DNA from: Shewanella profunda
GTDB taxonomy: Bacteria > Pseudomonadota > Gammaproteobacteria > Enterobacterales > Shewanellaceae
Assembly (NCBI RefSeq): GCF_023283765.1
Contig: NZ_JAKILG010000017.1
Location: forward strand, 1 to 64,000
Direction: 5' to 3'
DNA length: 64,000 nucleotides
Part shown: piece by piece, positions 18,356-27,725 of the stretch
Layout: every line of letters begins with the position of its first letter
How positions within the stretch are numbered: the first letter of the stretch is position 1
The notes under the pieces: generated by a model
The model's database searches: none
What the model was told of the DNA's origin: nothing
Seen by the model: the letters and a program-made list of their open reading frames with translations, nothing else
Translations under genes and position numbers: made by a program

Positions 18356-19837
18356 CTATAAGGCCGAGGCCTTTTTCAATACACCCAACACACTTAATGC
18401 TCTAACCCTTGCAGCATTGTGTTCCACAATGGCGCTTGGATAGCTCGTTTGTTCGGCAAATAATGGCTGATTAAACAATAAAGAAGTCTTAGCGGTATTG
18501 GGTTGATGCAGTTGCTTTATTCCCCAAGATGCTAGCTCTGGTAGGTACTTACGAATAAAGCTGCCATCTGGATCAAACTTTTCACTCTGGCTCATCGGAT
18601 TAAAAATACGGAAATAAGGCTGGGCATCACAACCACACCCTGCCGACCATTGCCAACCGCCATTATTGGCAGCTAAGTCACCATCGATGAGCTTTTGGCG
18701 GAAATAGCGCTCGCCCCAACGCCAGTCAATTAACAAATGTTTGGTTAAGAAACTCGCGACCACCATACGCAGTCGATTATGCATCCAACCCGTTTGATTG
18801 AGTTGCCGCATTGCCGCATCCACAATCGGATAACCAGTACGACCCTCGCACCAAGCCTTAAATTCTTCGATATTATTACGCCACTGAACTTGGTCGGCCT
18901 GACGATTAAAATTATGATTTTTAGATAGATCAGGAAATGCGACTAATAAATGGCGGTAAAACTCACGCCAGATAAGTTCATTAAGCCAAGTTCGGCCAAG
19001 GCTTGTATCATCAACAATCACCTCAGGAAAACGCTGTAATAATGCGGCCACACACTGGCGTGCACTGAGCACACCAATCGCCAAATAAGGGGAAAGACTA
19101 CTCGTCCCATCTAGGGCTGGAAAATCCCTATCCTGCTTATAATCTTGCGCTTTTTGCTGAATAAAATCGCACAGCAAACGCTTGGCTTGCCCTTCTCCTG
19201 CGCCCCATTGTTCGCTCGATACTTTATCCACGGCCAAATTTAATGCTTTAGGCTCAGGTAAAACGGGACCCAGTGGTGCGGGTACACCTAGCGGCAAAAT
19301 GGCACTGCGGGCGGCAATTTCTCGCCACTTTCGGCTAAAAGGGGTAAAAACTCGATACATTTCACCGGATAAATTCAACACTGTTCCTGACGCGAGCAAA
19401 CAGTGCTCATCAGTTAACAGCAGTGGCACACCCGCATGAATACATGCTTGGTCGCGAAGTCGTTCGTTTATCTCGGGCTCAGAGCCTGCAAACACTCTAG
19501 AAATACTGTGCTGCTGACAATAATCAAGCATAAACTCTGGTACATCAGCAAAACTATCTAGTTGAATTAACTCAAATTGAATGCCTAAACAACCAAGACC
19601 TTTAACAAGCAGATTGATATGACGTTCGATAAAATCTAATTGAATAGGCGCTACATCATGGCATGCCCACTGGCTGGGGGTTGCAATATACATAGCCCTA
19701 AGCGCAGTACCATGCTCCCGAGCCCAATCGCAGGCAGCCGTTAACGCTTGATTATCGGCCAGTCGTAAATCTTGGCGAAACCATATAAGTGCATCGCCTA
19801 TGCTTGGCTTAACAGCTTGTTCTTTAATTGATATCAC
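18356..19837 (-). CDS. phrB: deoxyribodipyrimidine photolyase
   Basis: A 493-residue class I CPD photolyase that uses blue light and FAD to split pyrimidine dimers. The N-terminal antenna domain starts with ALIWFRQDLRLADNQAL. The C-terminal FAD domain has RTWLNELIWREFYRHLL, GRTGYPIVDAAMRQLNQTGW, HNRLRMVVASFLTKHLL and the long WRWGERYF…NNGGWQW block. The start is a GTG preceded by GGAG, overlapping the MerR-type gene by 14 bases, so repair and regulator are coupled. Light-controlled MerR regulators (LitR/CarH class) commonly sit beside photolyase genes. Confidence 0.97.
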   Translation of the reverse strand: MISIKEQAVKPSIGDALIWFRQDLRLADNQALTAACDWAREHGTALRAMYIATPSQWACHDVAPIQLDFIERHINLLVKGLGCLGIQFELIQLDSFADVPEFMLDYCQQHSISRVFAGSEPEINERLRDQACIHAGVPLLLTDEHCLLASGTVLNLSGEMYRVFTPFSRKWREIAARSAILPLGVPAPLGPVLPEPKALNLAVDKVSSEQWGAGEGQAKRLLCDFIQQKAQDYKQDRDFPALDGTSSLSPYLAIGVLSARQCVAALLQRFPEVIVDDTSLGRTWLNELIWREFYRHLLVAFPDLSKNHNFNRQADQVQWRNNIEEFKAWCEGRTGYPIVDAAMRQLNQTGWMHNRLRMVVASFLTKHLLIDWRWGERYFRQKLIDGDLAANNGGWQWSAGCGCDAQPYFRIFNPMSQSEKFDPDGSFIRKYLPELASWGIKQLHQPNTAKTSLLFNQPLFAEQTSYPSAIVEHNAARVRALSVLGVLKKASAL

Positions 19838-20855
19838 TGTTATCTCCGGTCATATTTTTAACATTAGCGTCCGCTTTAATGGTCTGCTGTACATTGGCTG
19901 CTTGAGGTCGTGTAACGGTCTGCGACTTAGGTGACACTGAGCTAATGAGGTCACTCACAGTTGACATATAAAATGCAGATAACGAGGCATATGTTGGCGC
20001 AAAGGGGCCAATGACAAAGCATGGAAAAGCCATTTGCTCTAACGTAGTGAGTATTTCAGTCTGCTCGGAACCGGAATGGCTGGCGTCAGGGATCAGCAGT
20101 AGCGCATCGACTTTAAGCCTGTCACTTAATAGCGGTAAACTCCCGATAGCCTGCTCGCCAAGGTCAATAACCGATACACGAAGCGCCGCTAACTCAAGTA
20201 AAAGAATGAGTGAAAATAGTGTGTTAGTACGAGTGGAGTTAACAGACACTTGCATAACGCGATAAAGTTCCACCACTGTAACCCTTGCTGAGTGCACCTG
20301 ACCCACAAGCGCAAAACGCCCACCAATCCGGCTAAGTAATTCACTCTTTAGCCAAGCCGTGATTAATTCAGCATCAAGCCGCTCGACAAGTAAGCTATCG
20401 ATATGATTAAGCCATGGTTGCAAAAGCTTATTTTTAACTAATTGAAATGGATATAAGCCGATAGCCTCATCCAATATTTGGTGTAACTTGTGCTGATTAA
20501 ATACCAATAACGCCGCTGTTAAGGCTGCGATTTGCTCGGCCCAAATATCAGTTATCTCTGTTTGTGTGGATTCCAAAGGCAAAGATTTAGCCGCACTCAA
20601 TAGCAAAGGTTTCACTTTACTAATAGCCACACCTTTAGCTAACCAGGTATTAATCTCATGGATTTCTTGAATATTATCTGGTGTATATAGCCTATGTCCC
20701 TTAGGTGTACGCGCCGGGATCACTAAGCCAAAGCGGCGCTGCCATGCCCTTAATGTCACAGCATTCACCCCTGTAATCGCAGATACTTCTCCTATTGGGA
20801 GTAAGACTTCATCTTGGTGTTCTGCATCAGGCATGGACGGTTGTTTCTCTTTCAT
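19824..20855 (-). CDS. MerR family regulator, LitR/CarH-like architecture without visible B12 motif
   Basis: A 343-residue regulator. The N-terminal MerR helix-turn-helix is clear (LPIGEVSAITGVNAVTLRAW, then QRRFGLVIPARTPKGHRLYT). A helical middle (about 110–190) and a Rossmann-like C-terminus (VTVVELYRVM through CFVIGPFAP) follow, the order of the adenosylcobalamin light sensors LitR/CarH. The DxHxxG cobalamin-ligand motif expected in the last domain is absent (the matching segment reads GQVHSARVTVVE), and I see no EH ligand pair in the middle. It may sense something else or act through a partner. It is the second gene of the run and overlaps phrB, and probably controls the operon through the repeated TTGTAYA motifs upstream of the first gene. 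Confidence 0.85.
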   Translation of the reverse strand: MKEKQPSMPDAEHQDEVLLPIGEVSAITGVNAVTLRAWQRRFGLVIPARTPKGHRLYTPDNIQEIHEINTWLAKGVAISKVKPLLLSAAKSLPLESTQTEITDIWAEQIAALTAALLVFNQHKLHQILDEAIGLYPFQLVKNKLLQPWLNHIDSLLVERLDAELITAWLKSELLSRIGGRFALVGQVHSARVTVVELYRVMQVSVNSTRTNTLFSLILLLELAALRVSVIDLGEQAIGSLPLLSDRLKVDALLLIPDASHSGSEQTEILTTLEQMAFPCFVIGPFAPTYASLSAFYMSTVSDLISSVSPKSQTVTRPQAANVQQTIKADANVKNMTGDNSDIN

Positions 20856-20897
20856 CTAAATCACTTATCTGGTTAAACAATCACTTGCGACCATAAA

Positions 20898-21851
20898 TTA
20901 ATAGGCGTAACGCAGCTTTAATGCCTCTGGATGAGGATTTAAATACACTTGGTCTTCAATATAGGGGGTAGGAAACTCCCGCAGATAATGGTTAATTAGC
21001 GTGATAGGCACTAACAGCGGCAACAAGCCTTGGCGATATTTCATAATGGTTTCAGACAATTCAGTCTTTTGATTGGTATTAAGGTGCTTTTTAAAATAGC
21101 CCTGAATATGCTGCAGCGTGCTGGTGTGATTCTTACGGGTCGCATTAATTTTAAGCGCCGTCATAAAGCCTTCAAAATAGCGAGTCGCACTGGTTTCAAG
21201 ATCATCAATATTGGCAACAATAGGTCCCAGCTCGCGATACCATTTAGGGCTGTGGGCCATCAACAGATATTTATAGCGGGAGTGAAACTTAACTAATTTA
21301 TGCTTAGTCAATCCTTCATGTTTCATTTGATGCCAATCGTGATAGGCATAAACGCGGGTAAAAAAGTTTTCCCGCAATACCATATCGTGTAAGCGCCCCT
21401 CTTCCTCGACAGGCAGTAAGGGATAACATTCCATTAACTTGCGAGCAAACACACCGATACCCGATTTTGTACCGTTATTAGTTCCAATTTTGTACTCAGT
21501 TACTCGCTCCATGCCACAGGTAGGCGATTTAGCGCAGAGCAAGTATCCTCCCAGGAAATCTAACTCTCTCACTTTGCCTTCACTGTAATCATTCAGTCTG
21601 TCGGTTACATCTAAGCTGCCATCACCGCTTTGAACCAGTATGGTTTCACCATCACGAACTAAACGTATGCTCTTACGGGGCGCCCCTAGGCCTATCGCCA
21701 TTTCAGGACAAATCGGAACATAATCAAAAAATTGACCAATCTCTTGATTACAATAGGAAGAATTTTTATGTCCGCCATCAAAGCGGACTTTTTCTCCCAA
21801 TAAACAAGCACTGATCCCAATCTGAATTCGTTGCGGGTTAAACTTGTACAT
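20898..21851 (-). CDS. DUF523 and DUF1722 domain protein (YbgA-like)
   Basis: A 317-residue two-domain protein. The N-terminal DUF523 part has IGISACLLGEKVRFDGGHK, CPEMAIGLG and the Cys-containing LLCAKSPTCGMERV. The C-terminal DUF1722 (YbgA-like) part includes YAYHDWHQMKHEGLTKHKLV and YRQGLLPLLVPITLINHYL. In E. coli ybgA lies next to phr, and this gene heads a run that includes phrB, so the link with photolyase is conserved. Function unknown; conserved Cys residues could bind a metal. The ATG at 21851 has AGGAG 8 bases before it. A longer frame to 21893 would overlap the promoter motifs. Confidence 0.9.
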   Translation of the reverse strand: MYKFNPQRIQIGISACLLGEKVRFDGGHKNSSYCNQEIGQFFDYVPICPEMAIGLGAPRKSIRLVRDGETILVQSGDGSLDVTDRLNDYSEGKVRELDFLGGYLLCAKSPTCGMERVTEYKIGTNNGTKSGIGVFARKLMECYPLLPVEEEGRLHDMVLRENFFTRVYAYHDWHQMKHEGLTKHKLVKFHSRYKYLLMAHSPKWYRELGPIVANIDDLETSATRYFEGFMTALKINATRKNHTSTLQHIQGYFKKHLNTNQKTELSETIMKYRQGLLPLLVPITLINHYLREFPTPYIEDQVYLNPHPEALKLRYAY

Positions 21852-21922
21852 AATCCGGCTCCTTGTATAACTCTCCCTTACATTACGGACCAAACTTGTA
21901 CAAGGATCAAGTTTTTGTATAA
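21844..21922 (-). promoter_or_regulatory. paired composite operator and candidate promoter of the photolyase/cfa operon
   Basis: TTGTACA-N12-TTGTATAA occurs twice, at 21844–21870 and 21896–21922, start to start 52 bases. One copy covers the start codon of the first gene. Reading leftward there is TTGATC/TGATCC at 21910–21904 and TAATGT at 21885–21880. This can be read as a MerR-type promoter with a 19-base spacer holding the palindrome TTGTACAA, or as an RpoE/ChrR-like TGATCC-N18-TA promoter. TGTACA-type half-sites resemble reported LitR/CarH targets. Confidence 0.6.
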
Positions 21923-22034
21923 ATATTTATAAGTAACATTGAAATTCAAAATCAGACGAAAGTTAAGCCAGCTTGGCCCTGATATTGCTCACAAATTACA
22001 CTTGTTCGTCACGGCACTAAAAGGAACCAAGCAA

Positions 22035-22538
22035 ATGACCGCAATTAGCCCTAATGTCTTCACCTCTGTTGCACTCACTCAGCTTAAGTCAAGCCAGAAT
22101 CAGCTTAAGAATACGCTAACACCAGTAAGTGCCCCTTCTGCGACGGCATCATCAAATCAAGACAAAGTGACCTTGTCCTCTACACAACCGACTTCGCAAA
22201 CAGCAGATACCTACAGCCATCTAGCCGCCAATGCCAAACAAAGTTATACCGGCAATGTGCAAACCATAGCGGGAACCACTGAACCGGAGGAAAGTACGAG
22301 TCGGTTAGATGAAGCTATGCAAGCCATTCTAGATAAACGCACAGGCCTCGATAGGGAAAAACTGAAGAGATTAGAAGAGGAAATGGCTAAAATTGCCGCC
22401 GATGAGAATCTAACTGAGGAAGAAAAATCTAAACAAATAGAGCTACTTCAAGCACAAAAAGTAGAGCTGATTAAAGAAACTACAGAGCAAAATGAAGAAC
22501 GCCAACGCCATATAGAGCCAGAGGTTCACTACAGTTAG
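22035..22538 (+). CDS. hypothetical coiled-coil protein
   Basis: A 167-residue protein I do not recognise. The first ~85 residues are Ser/Thr/Ala/Gln-rich and probably disordered. From about residue 95 there is a strongly charged helical stretch (KLKRLEEEMAKIAADENLT and EEKSKQIELLQAQKVEL) typical of a coiled coil. The ATG at 22035 is chosen because AAGGA lies 9 bases before it. The longer frame from 21939 would begin inside the regulatory region. It is transcribed away from the photolyase operon and has no near partner downstream. Confidence 0.6.
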   Translation: MTAISPNVFTSVALTQLKSSQNQLKNTLTPVSAPSATASSNQDKVTLSSTQPTSQTADTYSHLAANAKQSYTGNVQTIAGTTEPEESTSRLDEAMQAILDKRTGLDREKLKRLEEEMAKIAADENLTEEEKSKQIELLQAQKVELIKETTEQNEERQRHIEPEVHYS

Positions 22539-22667
22539 ATTGATATCAGTAGGTCGCACTATTCATCAATAATATTTCCTCTTAAGTGCTCAACCTTGGC
22601 TTGCAAATATGGGCGAGCACTTCCACCACAGCGCTTTATCCTGTTGTTTACGAGTTATAAGGCGAAC

Positions 22668-23108
22668 TCAAGAGATCAGGTATTTCTTTGGATTTAACCA
22701 TGAGATGCGCTTGATATTTCCTGAAACCATGCCTTTATCTTTAAGATCATCGAATACAGTCGCTGGTGGCCAGCCTGCTAATTGATCTGAAAATGGAATG
22801 TCTAGTTTTTGGAGCGTTGAAATAATGGTTGCAAGCTCTTGCTCACATGAGTAGTTAACGGCTATCTCAGATCCCTGAGAGGGGAAACCGCCAATATTTA
22901 ATAAATATTCGCGCAAAGTCGGTATCTGCGCATAAACGGAAACCTGTGATACAGGTATAAATGAAACAAAGTCGAGACTCATAGATGGCCATATCCGTAT
23001 AGACGCCGCAATTTGCGGACAGAGTGCGATGGCGCTTTTTGTGCTCCGCAAGATGGCATTGTTAGCTGTGTCATAGTCCCCCAACTTTAGCAGCTGTTGA
23101 TTCACCAA
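22668..23108 (-). CDS. hypothetical protein, possibly degraded
   Basis: A 146-residue frame starting with GTG (a TTG lies just before it), with no clear ribosome binding site and an in-frame stop shortly upstream. The product (LTSRS-poor, with FPSQGSEIAVNYSCEQEL and WPPATVFDDLKDKG) is unfamiliar and has no membrane or export signal. The absence of a good start suggests the 5' end of a longer gene has been lost, or that the gene is unusual. It lies downstream of the helicase gene on the same strand, separated from it by 141 bases. Confidence 0.4.
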   Translation of the reverse strand: MVNQQLLKLGDYDTANNAILRSTKSAIALCPQIAASIRIWPSMSLDFVSFIPVSQVSVYAQIPTLREYLLNIGGFPSQGSEIAVNYSCEQELATIISTLQKLDIPFSDQLAGWPPATVFDDLKDKGMVSGNIKRISWLNPKKYLIS

Positions 23109-23249
23109 TACTGGATCTGATTAACAACTCATATACCTCTTCATCTTCCCTTTCTTCGAAAATGCCTATAGGAAAATCTGCTGTTGCAACCCAGTAGGAT
23201 GAGGCCAATCCGACTAATGCCACTGGGATGACAACTGAAGTCAGGCCAG

Positions 23250-24485
23250 TTAACGCTTTTTACTGCCAAGGACGCGTTTTTTCGCCCGCTGTTTTTGTGC
23301 AGCTTTACCGTTACGCCTTGGTTCGGGTTCCATCTTATTAAAATCTGGCTCAAAACCGGGATACCATTGCTGCGGCAATCGTTTATCCAGCACAACCTCG
23401 ACTTCCTCTAGTAATAGTGCATCTTCTTGGCTAAACAAAGTAATAGCAAGGCCTGCACTGCCCGCTCGCCCCGTGCGGCCTATACGGTGAATATAATCCT
23501 CTGCAACAAAAGGCAACTCAAAATTAATCACATACTTTAATTCGACAATATCGAGTCCACGGGCGGCAACATCGGTCGCCACCAGCACTTGAATATTGCC
23601 CTGTTTAAATTCTTGCAGTACTTTCTCGCGCGCACCTTGGGACAAGTCACCATGGAAGGCCTGAGTGCTGATATTTGCCTGTTCCAGTTGCTGTACGAGT
23701 TTATCGACCCCTTGTTTAGTGCGACTAAAGATCAGCACTTGATGCCAATTTTTACTGCGCACCAAATGACTGACCAGTGCCGTCTTACGGTCGGCATCGA
23801 CGGCATATACCACTTGCTCGACCTGCGCCGCGGCGGTATTGCGCTTGGCGACTTCAATCAGCTTTGGATCGCGCAATAAGGTTTTACTTAAGCTAAAAAT
23901 GGCAGCATCCAAGGTGGCAGAAAATAACAGGGTTTGCCTATCACTCGGCACTTGCTTGAGCAGGGCTTGGATTTCATCCATAAAGCCCATGTCGAGCATG
24001 CGATCGGCTTCATCGAATACCAGAAAATCCAATTGTTTTAAGCTTAAAACGCCTTGACGTAAATGATCGAGTAAGCGACCCGGTGTTGCGATTAATACAT
24101 CTATCCCAGCATTAAACACATCGACTTGCGCCTCTATACTCACGCCACCGTAGGCGATGCCGACACGAATGTCCGTGCCTTTAGCGTATTTGACAAAACT
24201 TTGTTGCACTTGCACCGCCAGCTCCCGTGTGGGGACTAACACCAGCGCGCGAACCGCTTTTACGACAGATTTACTTTCTTCGGCTGAAGCGGCTAAAAGA
24301 TGATGCAAAATGGGTAAGGCGAATGCGGCGGTTTTGCCCGTACCCGTTTGAGCACCTGCCATCACATCATGTTTCGCTAAAATGGCAGGAATAGCTTCCA
24401 GCTGAATCGCTGTCGGTGACTCGTAGCCAAGGCTCGCTAAGGTATTTACTAGGTTGGCATTTAAGGCTAAGGCATCAAAAGACAT
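23250..24485 (-). CDS. rhlE: DEAD-box ATP-dependent RNA helicase, RhlE type
   Basis: A 411-residue RNA helicase with all core motifs: Q motif (GYESPTAIQLEAIP), motif I AQTGTGKT, PTRELA, TPGRLLD, the DEAD box in VFDEADRMLDMGF, SAT, and motif VI HRIGRTGRAG. A short basic tail (RRNGKAAQKQRAKKRVLGSKKR) follows, typical of RhlE-like enzymes that remodel RNA and help ribosome assembly or decay in the cold. It is a single gene, with 115 bases to the next gene upstream. Confidence 0.93.
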   Translation of the reverse strand: MSFDALALNANLVNTLASLGYESPTAIQLEAIPAILAKHDVMAGAQTGTGKTAAFALPILHHLLAASAEESKSVVKAVRALVLVPTRELAVQVQQSFVKYAKGTDIRVGIAYGGVSIEAQVDVFNAGIDVLIATPGRLLDHLRQGVLSLKQLDFLVFDEADRMLDMGFMDEIQALLKQVPSDRQTLLFSATLDAAIFSLSKTLLRDPKLIEVAKRNTAAAQVEQVVYAVDADRKTALVSHLVRSKNWHQVLIFSRTKQGVDKLVQQLEQANISTQAFHGDLSQGAREKVLQEFKQGNIQVLVATDVAARGLDIVELKYVINFELPFVAEDYIHRIGRTGRAGSAGLAITLFSQEDALLLEEVEVVLDKRLPQQWYPGFEPDFNKMEPEPRRNGKAAQKQRAKKRVLGSKKR

Positions 24486-24600
24486 TACAGATCACCACGG
24501 AAAATATTGGGCCGAATTTTAGCAGACACAAAACAAAGCAGCTAGCATCACAGGGATCCTTAACTCGCTGAACATTCTTTGTTTTGTCGTCTAAACGCCA

Positions 24601-27303
24601 TTATAAAAAGGCGGTTAAATCTTTGGCTAATTGTGGTCGGCTAAAGAGGTAACCTTGAGCTTGATCGCATTGGTTTTGTTGTAAAAAATCCGCTTGTGCT
24701 TGGGTTTCAACCCCTTCGGCAATGATCTCCAGTTTCAATGCGTGACCCAGTGCGATGACCGCCTTGGCGATAGCGGTATTATTGGTATCGAAGGGAATAT
24801 CTCGCACCAAGGATTGATCAATTTTGAGTTTATGGATGGGTAACTTTTTCAAATAATTGAGCGATGAATAGCCAGTTCCAAAGTCATCAACCGATAATTC
24901 AATCCCCAGATCACCGAGTAATTTAAGATCACGGATGGCCATATCGGGATTTTGCATCATCACACTCTCAGTCACTTCGAGCTCTAAATGTTTGGCTGGC
25001 AAACCCGTTTCGGCTAAGACGCGTTTGACATCATCCACAAACGAACTGCGCTGCAACTGTGGTCCCGCCACGTTCACCGCAATTCGACCAAAGTGTTTAC
25101 CTTCCGCAAGCCAGCTCACGCCTTGGCGACAAGCCGTAGCTAATACCCACAAACCTATGTCGTGGATCAGACCAATTTTTTCTGCCACTGGAATAAATAC
25201 CGCCGGAGAGATCTGACCCAGTTGCGGATCATTCCAACGTAGTAGCGCTTCAAATCCCACGGTTTTACGGGTAACTAAATCTAATTTCGGCTGATACATC
25301 AAGTACAAAGCATCTTGCTCTATCGCACCATATAGCGCACTTTGCAACTTAAGGTGTTCAAATGACTGCTGGGTTAAAGACTCGGTATAGAAAGCGTAAT
25401 TATTGCGGCCATCATTTTTAGCCCGATACATGGCCGCATCGGCGTTTCTGAGCAAGGTATCTTCATCGACACCATCACCCGGATATAAAGATACGCCCAT
25501 GCTCGCCGTTAAACGTAAGTGATCGCCCGTGCTCACTACGAAAGGCTGCTCAAACGCTTGGCGTAAATGATTGATCGCTACGCTGGCTTCTTCGCTCGTG
25601 GTGATCCCCGAGATCAGCGCCACAAATTCATCACCACCAATGCGCGCTAACACATCATGATCACCGACTTGGCTTCGCAGCCGTTTGGCTAACTCCACCA
25701 ATATTTCATCACCTATGCTATGACCAAAACTGTCATTGATATGCTTGAATAAATCCACATCTATGATGACAGTCGCGAGCTGAAAATTCAGTCGCTTAGC
25801 TTGGCATATCTCTTGATTAAGCTGCATCATCAATTTTAAGCGGTTTGGCAAATGGGTCAGAGGGTCAAAATACGCTAAATGCGCGAGTTGAGCTTCACTC
25901 TGTTTTTGTGCGGAAATATCGGCAAATACCCCCATAAAATAACGGACATTGCCCATTTCATCGTAGATGGTACTTATGGTGATATTTTGCGGGAAAATGG
26001 TGCCATTTTTACGTCGATTCCAAATTTCACCATTCCATTTACCGCTCGCCAACAAGTCGTCCCACAACTTATCAAAAAAATATTTATCATGACGACCTGA
26101 GCTAAAAATTCGCGGATTCTGGCCAAGTAATTCCTCACGGGTATAACCTGTGATTTCATAAAATGCGCCATTAACATCTGTGATATTGCCGTGTTTATCG
26201 GTCACTACCACGCCTTCAACGGAGTTTTTAAACACATTGGTGGCCAGTGTCAGTTGCTCCTCGACCGCTTTGTGTTTTGAGATATTACGTGTCATCCCTA
26301 TCACTCCTGCCAACTGGCCTTCGGCTTTCAAGACAGGGATCTTTAAGGTTTCTAACCAACTGTGGGTTTCCGTTTCGGCACACTCGGAGCACTCGTCGAC
26401 AATAATAGGTGCCCCAGAATCGATAGCGAGTTTGTCGCCCTCTAAGAAAATATCGGCAATATCTTCGCCAAAAAGATCCGCATCTGTCTTACCGACAATC
26501 TGACTTCGCGACATTTTCCACGCTTTCTCGATACTACGATTACAAATAGTGTAAACGCCCTCGGGATTTTTCATCCAAATGTGCTCTTCAAAACTATCGA
26601 TAAACGTTTGTAAATCGACTAGTTCGGGATCACTAGATAGGCCGCGGCTTTGTGCCTCCGCAGCCCTATATTGGCTCAATATTTCAGCTAACTGCCGTTG
26701 AATACTATCGCTGACAAGCTTTGCCAGTTGCAGTGCCTGTGGCTTTAATCCTTGGGGTTTAGCGTGATAGAAACACAAGACACCAAAACTGGCGCCCGAT
26801 GGCCAAGCTAAGGGAAGACAGATTAGACTGCCCACACAGGCACAAGTAGACCAATCTGGATGTTGTTGCGTATCGGTAATTAATGGCGATCCCTGCACAG
26901 GATCCATTAATTGCGGTTGAGATAACGAAGTGACTAATTGATGGTCGTTAAATGTGGATGATGCGGAATCGATATCATGGGGCTGCAGGAACGGCTCCGG
27001 CGCAGAGGAGGCTATCGGACGCTCTTTGGCAGCATGCGTAATTGATGAGAGCGTTGGTTGCGGGATGACTCTATAACCAGTGGCGAAGGGATGCACTTTA
27101 GCTGCATTATTCGTATTTAGCTGCGTGATTATCGCCTGTATTTCATTTGCAGCCGCAGAGGTTGTACTCAGCATAAGACCAAGTTCACCCATCGCATTCC
27201 ATGCCAATAAAGTAGCTTTACAGGCTGAGATATCGGCAACCAATGTTAAGTCGCTCAGCCAGCTATCCTGTAATTGCTGCGGAATAGGAACATCTATCAT
27301 CAT
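24601..27303 (-). CDS. GAF–PAS–PAS–GGDEF–EAL cyclic-di-GMP signalling protein
   Basis: A 900-residue cytoplasmic protein with no obvious membrane helix. The order is a GAF-like region (about 10–210), two PAS domains (about 225–345 and 350–470, with DADLFGEDIADIF and GYTREELLGQNPRIFSSGRH), GGDEF (about 480–640) and EAL (about 650–895). The cyclase signature IGGDEF is intact, but the RxxD product-inhibition site before it is missing (GDHD instead). The phosphodiesterase residues look complete: GFEALLRW, ELEVTESVMM, DDFGTGYSSL and IAEGVET. It could make or break c-di-GMP depending on its PAS/GAF signal; dual proteins of this layout are often net phosphodiesterases. Confidence 0.93.
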   Translation of the reverse strand: MMIDVPIPQQLQDSWLSDLTLVADISACKATLLAWNAMGELGLMLSTTSAAANEIQAIITQLNTNNAAKVHPFATGYRVIPQPTLSSITHAAKERPIASSAPEPFLQPHDIDSASSTFNDHQLVTSLSQPQLMDPVQGSPLITDTQQHPDWSTCACVGSLICLPLAWPSGASFGVLCFYHAKPQGLKPQALQLAKLVSDSIQRQLAEILSQYRAAEAQSRGLSSDPELVDLQTFIDSFEEHIWMKNPEGVYTICNRSIEKAWKMSRSQIVGKTDADLFGEDIADIFLEGDKLAIDSGAPIIVDECSECAETETHSWLETLKIPVLKAEGQLAGVIGMTRNISKHKAVEEQLTLATNVFKNSVEGVVVTDKHGNITDVNGAFYEITGYTREELLGQNPRIFSSGRHDKYFFDKLWDDLLASGKWNGEIWNRRKNGTIFPQNITISTIYDEMGNVRYFMGVFADISAQKQSEAQLAHLAYFDPLTHLPNRLKLMMQLNQEICQAKRLNFQLATVIIDVDLFKHINDSFGHSIGDEILVELAKRLRSQVGDHDVLARIGGDEFVALISGITTSEEASVAINHLRQAFEQPFVVSTGDHLRLTASMGVSLYPGDGVDEDTLLRNADAAMYRAKNDGRNNYAFYTESLTQQSFEHLKLQSALYGAIEQDALYLMYQPKLDLVTRKTVGFEALLRWNDPQLGQISPAVFIPVAEKIGLIHDIGLWVLATACRQGVSWLAEGKHFGRIAVNVAGPQLQRSSFVDDVKRVLAETGLPAKHLELEVTESVMMQNPDMAIRDLKLLGDLGIELSVDDFGTGYSSLNYLKKLPIHKLKIDQSLVRDIPFDTNNTAIAKAVIALGHALKLEIIAEGVETQAQADFLQQNQCDQAQGYLFSRPQLAKDLTAFL

Positions 27304-27725
27304 CTTGCCAACTAATACTTAAACTATTCAATCGACTTATGAACAGGCAGTTAGCCGTTCACTCAATCCCGTCATATACACCTATTTAGGTGGTAGATGT
27401 CTAACCATCAGATTTCCAATGTATGCAATGCGCTCTTAATGGATAACCACTAGGCAAGCGACTTTAGCATTTTAATACATTTTTAAGGGATGAGCACTAA
27501 GACAGCTACTTCACCATAGGATTTTAATCACAGTATCTCGATAAATTTATTTAGATACAATTAGTTACACTTAGCCTATGATGGCTTATAGCCGTGTAGA
27601 GCAAAATTGCTATACCGAGCATCTCGCTTAAGGGTATTAATCGGTAATATCAGAGTTTTGATTGACAAAAATGCTATCTTATTGTCTACAATGAAAATAT
27701 TAAGGCTGAAAAATCAAGGATATTT
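27304..27725. other. intergenic region between the c-di-GMP gene and the Lon-like protease
   Basis: 422 AT-rich bases between divergent genes. A TTGACA at 27662–27667 with TACAAT at 27687–27692 (spacer 19) is a candidate promoter for the protease gene. I see nothing else. Confidence 0.5.
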
